Shown here in pieces: positions 36,180-47,587 of a DNA stretch of 64,000 nucleotides. Under the pieces are notes generated by a model. That model was not told where the DNA came from and made no database searches. It was given only the letters and a program-made list of their open reading frames with translations. Every line of letters begins with the position of its first letter. The first letter of the stretch is position 1. The translations under genes and the position numbers were made by a program. The stretch covers positions 33,913,508 to 33,977,507 of the forward strand of contig NC_079202.1 of assembly GCF_026745355.1 (NCBI RefSeq). Reading direction: 5' to 3'. The DNA is from Beta vulgaris subsp. vulgaris (Eukaryota; Streptophyta; Magnoliopsida; Caryophyllales; Amaranthaceae).

Positions 36180-37538
36180 TGGCTCCAAACGCTCAAGCAC
36201 CGAAAGTATCCCTCTTCCAAAAGAGAGAAATCCTTTTGTGGAATATGATGAAAGTGATAATGGTACCGAGGCCTCAAGCCAAGATTCTTCTGCATGTAAA
36301 GAAAAGTCGGTGGAATTGGACCTTTCTTCCAAGAAATTGGAAGATGAAATTGAGGAAGAAGACGAAGTAGAGAGAGAAATTCAAATTCCCACAAAAGAGG
36401 TAAAAAGTCGAAGTCTTTGAAATTTTTAATAGGTTTTGGTGTTGATTTGGTTTGGTGCAAGAAAGTGAAGTGGACATAATTTCTTTATATAATTGCGTTT
36501 CAAAAATGGTCGAAAGTTTTATGTATTGATGAGGGTCTGTATGAATCTGAGATGAATTAATTTTGTTCAAAATTTGTGAATTAAAATGGTTTGTTTATCA
36601 GTGTTGTTGGGGGAAACTTGGTTCAGTTTGATGAATATAAACTTAGTGAATGGTTAAATGTACTTGCTGCTGGGTACAAAAAGTATGTGAAAGGGAAGGC
36701 TAAACTCAACGTGGGTGGGGCTAAAAATGAAAAAGTTTTGAATTTTTTTGGGGGACATCCTACTGATCTGTCTTTTGGTCAAAAAGACCTCAGGCCTTTC
36801 CACAAATTTATTTTCCAACTTGTCTGGCGATTCCTTGTTCCTCGTACCTCCAAAAGAACCCAAGCCAATCTTCTCGATCTCTCTCTCATGTACAGCCTAG
36901 CCAACAACATTCACATCAATCTCCCTGCCTTAATCATAACCCACCTTACTTATTGCATTACCCACAAAATTCGCATTGGTTATGGAAATCTCATTACCAT
37001 AATCTTCAAAAAGTGCAAGGTTAAACTCTCCTCAAAACCCTCTTTTATAGTGGAACCCGAGAATTACCTAACCAAAGACACCCTCTCTCGCCTAAGTCTA
37101 CAAGTTACTAGGGGTGTGTTGGGTTTGAGGTTGAAGAGGTGAAGATTAAGGTGTAGAAGGATGTTACACCTGCTAGCAAGAGGAAGAGAGATAGGATATG
37201 GGGTCAAGCAAGCTGTAAGGAAGAGCCAGAGGCTTGCTGAACCTAGGAGGAACCTAGTTAGTGGGATCATGATTGATATAGAAGAGGACCAAGATCCTTC
37301 AAGAACAGCTTCTCACGCTGTGGATTTTCCTCTCCTATCTACTTCGGCTCTTCATAGGATACTCAAGGATACTCAAGCTTTAATTGCTCTACTAGGAACT
37401 AGGGTGCAAGCTTTGGAAGCTCGAATTGCACATCAAGATGTTCAGCATGATCAGATTCTTCATGCTATGAACAAGGGTGCTTCAAACATTTATTTGTACC
37501 AAGATCGATACTATTGCTGCCTCCTTTCCCATTCATGA
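36180..37538 (+). pseudogene. Sirevirus envelope-like / additional ORF
   Basis: ATG at 36180 opens MAPNAQAPKVS, which changes frame near 36235 into an acidic segment (IEEEDEVEREI). After a gap with stops (36418-36590) a 183-codon stretch follows with LSEWLNVLAAGY and DLSFGQKDLRPFHKFIF, resembling the plant transposon protein domain found in the extra ORF of SIRE1-type elements. It ends in a likely coiled coil (LHRILKDTQALIALLGTRV...). The ORF lies between pol and the polypurine tract with its own start, as in Sireviruses called envelope-like. A signal peptide is not evident and no membrane segment is clear; no entry role can be claimed. Confidence 0.7.
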
Positions 37539-37858
37539 ATTTCCCTGATCCTAGTCCCTTCTCCTTTGAGCTGTATATTTGACGAACAATTGCATCATAT
37601 TTTCTTCTGTTTTTCTTTTTCTTGTGGCAATCACAAGAATTTCAATATATGCATCTTTCTTTTTCTATTTCTCATCATATTCTCTTATGCTTTTTTTGAA
37701 CTCTGTTCTTGATATTTGATTGCTTTGTTGTGCTAGTTCCTGTGCCTTTCTCTTGGAATGTGTGGATGGCTAATATTCTGAGATAATATGTTTGAGCTAC
37801 TTGCCTTAATTAAAGATTCTTGACTCTACTAGTGCTGCAGGTTTCATAAATTTGTTTT

Positions 37859-37877
37859 GATGATGACAAAGGGGGAA
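37859..37877 (+). other. internal Sirevirus polypurine motif
   Basis: TGATGACAAAGGGGGAAG about 280 bp before the LTR. Sireviruses characteristically repeat such polypurine motifs upstream of the 3' LTR. Confidence 0.65.
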
Positions 37878-38130
37878 GATGTATTGGCAATTTGAAAAAG
37901 TTTATGATTTCCTTATTCTCTATTGCATCTCTAGATCATCTTTATCTCTGTTCCTAGGATTGTTGTCTCTGTTCCTAGTCACAGTTTAGTGTACAGGTTA
38001 GTGTCTTAAAGTCTTAAATAGTTTTAGATAATCTTAGAACTTTTGTTGCATTATATTTTTTTTTATTTTTTCTTAATCTTTTTTCTTTTCTTAGTAACTT
38101 AGTTATTTTTGCCAATTATTTGACATCATA

Positions 38131-38145
38131 AAAAAGGGGGAATAT
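38131..38145 (+). other. polypurine tract before the truncated 3' LTR
   Basis: AAAAAGGGGGAATAT directly precedes TGTTGTATTTC at 38146, identical to the LTR start. Confidence 0.75.
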
Positions 38146-38646
38146 TGTTGTATTTCCAAGTCAAAATGATACATGATATGTAAAAAATGACAGAAAATTT
38201 ACCATAAATTACACAAAAAATTATGATAATGTACGCAAAATAAGCACAAAATAAATGACATAAACTATATACATAATGACACACACTTCAGTAAAAATGA
38301 TATGCCAAATATAAAAAATGAAACAACATTTAACATAAATCAAGGTAAATATTGTTGTTGTTATGGCTCAGCATGATAGATTTATCCTTCTCTTGATGAT
38401 GATCTACGAATTCCACATCCTCCTGAAAAGGATCCTATGATTCCTTTTGGGTTTTTATGCTCCATCTTATTAGTAATCGTTCTTCTAGTCAAGCTAATGT
38501 CTGCATTCAAATTGATGGATCTTGGAATAAAAGTACCTTAAGATGTGGTGCTGGGTGGTTTGCTGACACTCAACCACTTTTTTCTCCTACTTGAAGTAGT
38601 GCTCATTTCAAAGCAAAATGTGCTTTGCAAGCACAATAGATAACAT
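38146..38646 (+). repeat. 11-bp 3' LTR stub joined to array DNA
   Basis: After TGTTGTATTTC (38146-38156) the sequence switches to array text: AAGTCAAAATGATAC (from 38158), the end of one unit, then the start of the next at about 38349. It ends in the same ...GCAAGCACAATAGATAACAT as before the 5' LTR. It is therefore a second copy of the Sirevirus left flank. Confidence 0.8.
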
Positions 38647-39735
38647 TGTTGTATTTCATGTTTTGATGATGCAAAATACTTAGGTTAATTTTACTATATA
38701 GTATTTATTTATTTAAGCGAAATTTATAAAAACGAAAAATAATTTAATGTCCCAATTTGAATTTATATTTTGTTGCGAAAGATTGATTATTTAATCTAAG
38801 TCAAGATATTTATCTTATACTCTCTTTGAATCTTTATCATATGGTATGATTAATATTCTAGTAACTCGGAAATCTTTGAGTAAAAGATTCTTTTAGTTAG
38901 TAGATATATTGTGGCTGTGATTATGCAAGGAAATAGATGGAAATAAATAGCGTGGAGAATAACGTGGAGAATATCGTGGAGATGCTCCCTTGTTTCTCTC
39001 CAACGAACTCTCATGGAGTGGCAAAAATTGAGGAGCTGATCCCTTGAAGCTCTCCAACCACCTCGCCACTAACGGCTAGTGTAAGGAGTTTATTTCCGTT
39101 GCAAAGAACGTGGAAGAAGTGCAGCGAAAGCAAAGGCCATGATCTCCATTATTCCACTTGCGCAAGTTGAGGAGCACTTGGAGCACACCATGTCTTAATG
39201 AAGGAAGTACTTCGACAGCTATTTAAGCAATAAATTATTTGAAGAAAAACTTACGAACTTTCATGCGACATCAAGTGAATTATTACTTAGAATGTTTTTC
39301 TTGTAATTGCTTCTTATTTTAACATACACATTTGTAATATTCTTAGAGTGTGGTTTGAGAGAACAAAATCTTGTAATCAAGAGAGAGAAAAGAGAAAGAT
39401 AAAGAGAAGAGAGAAAGAGAAGACTTATAGTGAAGTCGAGTGAGGAAAGTCACGTGTTCAAGGGGGACAAGGTGACTGGGAACTGGTTCCTAGAGGAACT
39501 AAGTGAGGATTGATTTATAATAAGTTGTAAGAACTATTATAAATAAAAGAGCAAGGTTTCTTCCTAAAGAATTGAGGAAGAGAACCTTGTTAAAATGATC
39601 TTCGTGTGTTCTTCCTTATTACTACTTCTCTTTATTAGCTTTCATTTTAGTTTATCCGGAAAAAGTTTAAAAATCTCCCTGACTACAATTCACACCCCCT
39701 CTTGTAGTCGACCTAGTGTTTATACTAGACTAACA
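38647..39735 (+). mobile_element. Sirevirus solo LTR
   Basis: 1089 bp, TGTTGTATTTC to GACTAACA, without primer site or interior. Right flank GACAT continues the array (AGACTATATACATAATGACA). Left flank AACAT. It is the same insertion event as 29512, duplicated with its flank and then collapsed to one LTR. The small open frame at 39595-39828 is spurious. Confidence 0.8.
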
Positions 39736-40367
39736 GACATAGACTATATACATAATGACATACACCTGAGTAGAAATGATACGCAAAATATAAAAAATGA
39801 AACAACATTTAACATAAATAAACGTTAATATTGTTGGTTCTCTAGCTCAAAATGATAGATTTATCCTTCTCTTAATAATGATCTACGTGTTCTGCGTCGT
39901 TCTGAAAAGGATCCTATGATTCCTTATGAGTTTTTATGCTCCGTCGTAGTAATCATTTTCCTAGTCAAGTTAATGTCTGTATATCAAATTGATGGATCTT
40001 GGAATAAAAGTACCTTAAGAGGTGGTGCTGGGTGGTTTGCTAATACTCAACCACTTTTTTCTCGTACTTAGAGTGGTGCTGATTTTAAAGCAAAATATGC
40101 TTTCAAAGCGGAACTTCTTGCTATCTTGCACTGTCTCCAATGAGCTCAACAGTCTGGCCTACTATCTTTTGAATTACAATATGATTCTCATATGAGTATT
40201 GAAACAATTCAGTAGCACGGGAAAAATAAATTCAACCTCGAATGGACAACCCATCACATTTTTCATTTGGGATCATCCTTCTCTCAGTATTCCATTCATC
40301 ATGTTTCCCGTGCTCAAGCTCATCAAGCCCATGACATCACAAACTTTTATCGTCATGTAATTTAGAT
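39736..40367 (+). repeat. array unit 7/8 remnants
   Basis: End of a unit (39736-39827) followed by the LINE-derived head of the next (39828-40367). That head ends at CATGTAATTTAG, where it is fused directly to another RNase H copy. Confidence 0.8.
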
Positions 40368-42472
40368 AATCGTTATCCTAGTCAAGCTAATGTCTGCATT
40401 CAAATTGATGGATTTTGGAATAAAAGTACCTTATGAGGTGTTGCTAGGTGGTTTGCTAATACTCAACCACTTTTTTCTCCTACTTGGAGTAGTGCTCATT
40501 TCAAAGCAAAATGTGCTTTCCAAGCAGAACTTCTTGCTATCTTGCACTTTCTCCAATGGGCTCAACATTCTGGCTTACAAAGTATTGAAATTACAATCTG
40601 ATTCTCTTACTAGTATCGGAACTATTTAGTAGCATGGGAAAAACCACTTCAACTTCAGATGGACAACCCAACACATTTTTTATTTGGAACATCCTTGTCT
40701 AAGTGTTCCATTCGTCAAATTTCCCGTGCCCAAGTTCAGTAGCCCATGACATTGCAAACTTTTATCGTCATGTAATTGGGTTGTTTGTTTTGGTTTTTAG
40801 CGTTAGCTTTTGCTTTTTTTTAAAAAGTTTTGTCAACATTGCAACACCGTAAGTAAAAGATGAGAAATTCCTAAAATAGAATCCATTGCAAATATTATAA
40901 AACGAAGGAAGTATGAATTTTCGTACATGCCAATGTAATACTTTGAATATTAATATCTTTAATTATATTTTAGTAAAGAATATATCTTGGGCATAACATG
41001 TTACAGTATAACTTATGGTGTAACAAAGAATCACACGTGCGAACAAAATGACAAAACACACGCTTCATTTAGTAAAAATTCATGCGAAAACTCGAAGAAC
41101 CTAAACCTAGCTTAATAATGGTGGAAAAAACTGCATTCGACATCGGATCTGAGAGTTTCGTATCACTCCTTGAACGAAGGAACATATTCAGCAAACTCCA
41201 TACATCGAACAATTATTTCTTTTAACATAAAAAACGAAGAATTGACAGATTTCATACAAAAGAAAGAAGTTATGGTCTCAAAAGGTTAGATATAATCCAC
41301 ATTGCTTAATCGTATCAAAACAACAAGTTAATAGTAAGTCTATAACTAGTTCAGAGAAAATCTTACTAAACGTATGTCATTTCAAAGTTAGTTTAGGTGA
41401 TTTATTGTTGTTTTGGTTTCTTCTATGTTATACCTTTGTGTTCTTTTTAGTTTCTAGGGTATACCCCAACCTTTTTAGAATTTTATATAGTACCCTTGAA
41501 CTTAAATTTTCTAATGCATAATTCCCCTGTAGGTATTTATACGTTGTTAATTTTGCTTACCTTTTCAATTTTGTGGAACTAATTATACTTATACATAGTT
41601 TAACCCTTACAGGGAATCTCTACAAATTAGATTAGGTCCACTGCATTATAAAAAGTGAACAAAATTAGTAACGTATAATTAGTAGTAGGGGAATTAGGCA
41701 TTAAAAAAAGGTAAGTCGAGGGTATCGTGTAAAATTTAAAAGATTGGGGTACAACATATAAACTGAAGAAACACAAGGGTATAATGTGGAAAAATCCTTT
41801 TCTTTTAATATATAATTTATCAGTTGTAATCATTAACTTAAATTAAAAGACATAATATGAACTAAAAATTACATAGACTAGAAAATAATGACATATAATG
41901 GAGATCTAGTGACATTACATGTTATTGAGAAAACAGATAATATAGTAAAAATGTGAAAAGACTAACTCAAATTATACAGAGTTAACTAAAAATGATATGA
42001 GATAAATTAGAAATGACACAACATTAAACTCTAATGCCGTAGAAATAATGACATAGTACACAAAAGAAGTACCATAAATGATATAGACTGCATACAAAAT
42101 GACATGTAATAAAAAAAATTATGACACAAACTTAACTATAATTTACATGAATTATATTTAGAATGACATAATGTTAAACATGAATAACATAAAAAATAAT
42201 GACATTGTACGCCAAAGAAGCAGCGTAAATGACATAAACTACGCATAAAACGACATGTAAAAAAGAATTAATTACATACATCTAACTAAAAATGATACAT
42301 GATGTGTTAAATATCAAAGAAAATTCAACATATATGACACAAAAAAATATGATACTGTACACAAAATAGGCACAAAAAATGACATATACTATATACATAA
42401 TGACATACATCTGAGTAAAAATGATACCCAAAATCGTAAAAATGAAACAACATTTAATATAAATCAAGGTTA
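40368..42472 (+). repeat. array unit 9, lacking its first ~100 bp
   Basis: Begins inside the RNase H portion (ATCGTTATCCTAGTCAAGC) and then runs through the complete tail, flank block and subrepeats. Its RNase H and the preceding one lie head to tail with no spacer. Confidence 0.8.
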
Positions 42473-45100
42473 ATATTGTTATTGCTCTGGCTCAACATGA
42501 TAGATTTATTCCTCTCTTGACAATGAACTACATTTTCTGCGTCCTCGTGAAAGGATCGTATGATTCCTTGTGGGTTTTTATGCTCCATCTTTAATTGTTA
42601 TCCTAGTCAAGCTAATGTCTGCATTCAAATTGATGGATCTTGGAATTAAAGTACCTTAAGAGGTGCTGCTGGGTGGTTTGCTAATACTCACCCACTTTTT
42701 TATCCTACTTGGAGTAGTGCTCATTTCAAAGCAAAATGTGCTTTGCAAATGGAACTTCTTGCTATCTTGCACTGTCTCCAATGGGCTCAACATTCTGGCT
42801 TAATACTTATTGAAATTACAATATTATTCTCTTACTAGTACCGAAACTATTCAGCAGCATGGGGAGAACAACTTCAACCTCAGAGTGAAAACCCAACACA
42901 TTTTTCATTTGGCATCATCCTTATCTTAGTGTTCCATTCGTGAAGTTTCCCGTGCTCAAGTTTAGCAAGCCCATGACATCGCAAACTTTTATCGTCATGT
43001 AATTTATTTATTTGTTTATATTTTTAGCTACAATTTTGTAAAAAAAAACTTTTGTCAACATTGCTACATCAGAAGTAAAAGATGAGAAATTAATAAAATA
43101 GAAAACATTGCAAATATTATAAAACGAATGAAGTATGAATTATCATACATGCCAATGTATAACTTTAAACATTAATATCTTCAATTATATTTTAGTAAAG
43201 AATATATCGTGAGCATAACATGTTATACTATAACTTATGGTGTAACAAAGACTCACATGTGCAAACAAACTGACAAAACACGCGCTTCATTTAGTACAAA
43301 TCATGCGAAAACTCGAAGAACCTAAACCTAGCTCAATAAGGGTCGAAAAAACTGCATTCGACATCGAATCTGAGAGTTCTGTATTACTCCATGAACGAAG
43401 GAACATATTCAGCAAACTCCATACATCAAACAATTATTCCTTTGATCATAGAAGATGAAGGATTGTCATATTTCATACAATCGCAAGAATTTCTGGTCTC
43501 AAAAGGTTAAGATTTAATCCACATTGCTTAATCGTATAAAAAACAGGTTAATAATAAGTCAATAACCAGTTCGAAGAAAATCTTACTAGACACATGTCAT
43601 TTCACAGTTAATTTATGTCATTTAATATTGTTTTGGTTTTTTCTGTGTAATACCTTTGTGTTTTCTTAGTTTCTACGTTATACCCCAACCTTTTTAGAAT
43701 TTTATATAGTACCCTCAAACTTACATTTTCTAAAGCATAATTCCCCTACTACTATTTATACGTCGTTAATTTTGTTTACTTTTTTAATTTAGTGGAACAA
43801 TTTATACTTATACATAGTTTAAACCTTGTAGGGAATATTTACAAATTTGATTAGTTCCATTGCATTACAGAATGTGAATGAAATTATTAACGTACAATTA
43901 GCGATAAGGAATTTGGGCATTAAAAAAAATTATGCCAAGGATACCGTGTGGAATTTTAAAAGATTGGGGTACAATGTATAAACTGAAGAAACACAAGTGT
44001 ATAATGTAGAGAAATCCTTTTGTTTTAATATACAATTTATCAATTTTAATCATTAACTTAAGCTAAAAGACACGATATGAACTAAAAAATACATAGACCA
44101 TAAAACAATGACATATAATGGATATCTAGTGACAGTAATAATATAGTAAAGACGTGAACAAACTAACTAAAATCATATAGAGTTAACTAAAAATGATATG
44201 AGATACATTAGAAATGAGACAACATTAAACACTAATGCCATACAAAATAATGACATAGTACACAAAATAAGTACCATAAATGATATAGAATACATACAAA
44301 ATGATATGTAATAATAACAAAAAAATGACACAAACATAACTCAAATTGACATGAATTATATTTAAGATGACATAATGTTAAACATGAATAACATAAAAAA
44401 TAATGACATTGTACGCCAAATAAGCAGCATAAATGACATAAACTACGTATAAAACGACATGTAATAAAGAATTAATGACATACATCTAAGTAAAAATGAT
44501 ACATTCCCCTAAAAAAAGTAAAAATGATACATGATATGTTAAAAATGACAGAAAATTTAACATGAATGATACAAAAATTATGATAATGTACACAAAATAA
44601 GCTCAATGAATGACATAAACTATATACATAATGACATGTAGTAGAGAAATACTAACGTACACTTGAGTAAAAATGATACGTAAAATATTAAAAATGAAAC
44701 AACATTTAACATAAATGAGACAAATAATTATGGCGTTGTACACAAAATAAGCACCATGAATGACATAAACTATATATATATATCTATATAATGATTTTAA
44801 ATACAGAAATAATGACATAGAGTTTAGTAAAAATGATATGTAATATATTAAAAATTATGCAAAATAAAACATAAATGACAAAAAAATGACTATAATAGCA
44901 AAAGCAACAACATAAATGACATACACATCATATAAAATGACATGTGAAATGGCGTAAATTTCAGCCCATATGATACAAGTTATACTAAAAATGACATTGC
45001 ATTGAACAAAATTAGCATGAGAAGTTGAATACAGAAGCATAGGGCGGCATTTAGCAACCCAATTTAAATAAATACTCCCAAAAACATATGGTGAATGGAA
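42473..45100 (+). repeat. array unit 10 and right edge of array
   Basis: A full unit to about 44740. The expected next unit start is absent. Subrepeat-like text (ATGACATA words) goes on to about 45100 and fades out, so this is the probable original flank of the LINE. A 25-bp local duplication with filler is at 44497-44530. Confidence 0.75.
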
Positions 45101-45245
45101 CACACCTTACATCAATAGTATAAACTATGCTGAATTGGAATTGAACAACAAGGCCATGTAGCGAATGTACTTTAGGTTGAGTTAATTTGAATTAAATTCC
45201 AAGTCTATATAGTAAATCATGATACTCACCCCATCCTCATGCCAC

Positions 45246-45888
45246 AAGGAGTGTTCATGGGTGCTTAACCATACCAAAACAACATTTCGGTTTAGTAACC
45301 AGAAGTTTGATTCGCTCTTTTTGCAAACTGTAACCGTAACCGTTTAGATCGGTTACCGCATAAGCGGTTAACCGGTTTTTCGGTACGGTTTTTCGGTTAA
45401 CCATTAATCGTTAATTAAATTATATTATTATGTTTTACTTGATGCACATATATATTTTTTATTTTTTTGTTCATATATTTTATAATAATATATACTCTCG
45501 TATAAAATGTATTATAAAATGAATAATAAATCTATTGGAAAACATAACTAACACTAAGAATTCACTCCATTTCCTAATTATAGTGTTTATATTAGTTTTA
45601 GAATTTCCAAATAATCACATACTTTATCTAATTATTGTAACTTAGTAACAAATATTAGAATCAATATAATTGTCTGAAATTATTCCACAATAATTATATA
45701 GAGAAAAAATATATTTCGGTTAACCGCTCACTCAAAAATCATAACCGTAATCGTACCGTTTAACCGTTAATTTTATCAGTTCAGTAACCGTACCTTCAAA
45801 ACATCTTTTTTATCGTGACGGTTACCACCAATTTTAACCGACTTTTCGGTATTTCGTTTTTGGTTTCAGTTTTTTATGAACACCCCTA
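45246..45888. mobile_element. hAT-type MITE (643 bp)
   Basis: Terminal inverted repeats AAGGAGTGTTCAT and (inverted) TAGGGGTGTTCAT, flanked by an 8-bp imperfect duplication CATGCCAC / CATGTTAC. The interior has many CGGTTAACCG-like motifs near both ends, typical for hAT non-autonomous families. No coding. Confidence 0.75.
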
Positions 45889-45896
45889 CATGTTAC

Positions 45897-47543
45897 CACG
45901 TCAGAATCAATGTTGCGGTAGTCATGATATCAGATGGTATGTGACTCAGTGACTGTGTATCTTATAAAACTCATGATAGCCATGAAAGAAGGATGAATTT
46001 TCACATAAAATAAGACTTTTAGAGAGAAGTAGGAGACATACTTTGAGAAAAGAAAATAAGTAAATATCTGGAATCTTGTTGATGTACAATACTCACTTAC
46101 AAAGGGTTTGAGAAATTCGGAATAATTTATCTGGAATCTTACTAATGTGCAAATCCTAGGCTCGACAAGCTTTCGCTTGATGGTGTACTGTGCATCTTCC
46201 AGGGAGAAGACCCAGCTGGAAAATGGGGACAAGCACTTTAATGGGAAAATGGGTGGGACTTGGGAGTGGGTTAGGCGGGGCAATTTGTTTCATCCGGGCT
46301 GAGCCCAGCTTGAGATAGGTGGCCCAATCCAACTATATGCTTTCTTTTTAAAGGTAAGATGAAAATATCTTGCAAGTAGACACATATTTGGGACCCACTT
46401 TACAAGGGGCAAACATCGAACTCTGTTATAGGGATGAAAGGAAAACCTCGAACCAACTATATTAACCTTGATTGTTAGTTCCACTATATATATTCTAATA
46501 CACGGGCTTGTCAAATAGAGTTTGCAAATTAATCTACTGCATATCGTAATGACCTTTCATCTTAGAGGACTTAAAATTCTAAAATCTATTGTTTGTTTTA
46601 GGAATAACATTGTGACCCCTATAACTTAATTTGTTTTGTTTTATGGTAACAAGTATTCTTAATATAAATGATTTTTTTTATTTTATAAAATTGCGCACAA
46701 TATTCTTAATATCCCCACACATACAAACGTACATACACACACATATATATAGTGGTAAATATGTGTGAGTGAGAAATGAGAAATAATTGGCACGCTTAGA
46801 TTCGATAAAATGGACAACCTAGATCTAAATTTATAGTCAAAATAAACACTCAAGTTTTTTCTCCTTTGTGATTTGTTCTTCGCATTTCCTAGTATATCCA
46901 AGATCGAAGCTTTCATGATTTCTCTGTCGTAAAACACGTTACGATCCTAACTCTTTCATTGCAAGATCTCATGATTTATTTTTCTTAGTCTCTATTTTTG
47001 TGGTGATGCAAGAACATTTGTGAAGAGATATGGAAGAAGAATGTTAAATTTCAAACTTTTGTTTCAATCGATTTGCAATTCAAAGTTATGAGTTTTTGAT
47101 TGAAATTACGTCATTACGAAAGAAGATTTTCTCCACAATTTTTGCAGTAGTGGATTTGATGTGATGAAGCATTACGAAATAGAAGAATTTAATATTATTA
47201 TGAAATTGACGTGATTCCGAAATTTAGGTGATTAGATTATTAAATAATTAAATTATTGTGATTATGAAATAGAAGAATTAAATATAATTAGGAAATTGAC
47301 ATGATTCCGAAATTTAGGTGATTAGGTTATTAAATAATTGAATTAATGTGATTATGGAATTTATGTGATTTTCATAAGAATGAGAGGAGTTAATTCGTTG
47401 TTAGAGTAGTTATGGAAAATTTTGATTCTAATTATGTCATTATTTTATTAGCATTCTTGATTATACGACTTGATTCACCAAGAACATAACTAGTTCAACA
47501 ACATATGCTCGTTTAGAGCTATATGTAGCACTATTTGAAGTTA
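45897..47543. other. gene-free interval
   Basis: No supported gene. Contains an ACAC/TATA microsatellite at 46717-46752 and a tandem duplication of ~93 bp at 47175-47365 (TTCCGAAATTTAGGTGATTA in each copy). The minus-strand open frames at 45930-46937 show no known motif. Confidence 0.6.
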
Positions 47544-47587
47544 TGGCAATATTTGTTTTTTTTTTGTTTTTGATAAGGAAAGGAAAC

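Larger units (their letters stand above)
29512..38156 (+). mobile_element. Sirevirus (Ty1/copia) with envelope-like ORF, 3' LTR truncated
   Basis: 5' LTR 29512-30588, initiator-Met primer site, gag, protease, integrase, reverse transcriptase, RNase H, a separate envelope-like ORF, then two polypurine motifs. This order, the long gag with two zinc-knuckle sites, and the repeated ACAAAGGGGGA-type tract are hallmarks of Sireviruses. The 3' LTR is cut after 11 bp (38146-38156) and followed by array DNA. All ORFs carry stops or frameshifts. The left flank is AACAT; the matching GACAT appears after the solo LTR at 39735. Confidence 0.85.
15437..45100. repeat. tandem array of ~2.2-kb LINE-derived units
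   Basis: The start of each unit is the LINE-2 text just upstream of CTCAACATGATAG and its end is the string AACATAAATCAAGGTTAAT. Starts are at about 15437, 17674, 22620, 24818, 27018, 29248, 38349, 39828 and 42473, plus a headless copy at 40368. Spacing is 2197-2237 bp once insertions are subtracted. The unit consists of about 550 bp of LINE-2 RNase H and 3' end, an A-rich tail, about 800 bp of flank with a conserved non-coding block, and about 700 bp of AT-rich subrepeats. Only the first unit is joined to the rest of the LINE, so it is the probable source. Confidence 0.9.

Noticed and set aside
29512..39735. A simple full-length Sirevirus with LTRs at 29512 and 38647
   Set aside because: An 11-bp LTR start after the polypurine tract and about 490 bp of array DNA before the second LTR show that the pair is not a normal one.
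45930..46937. Minus-strand ORFs of 74-117 codons
   Set aside because: No motif, no typical coding composition, no neighbours that would support a gene.
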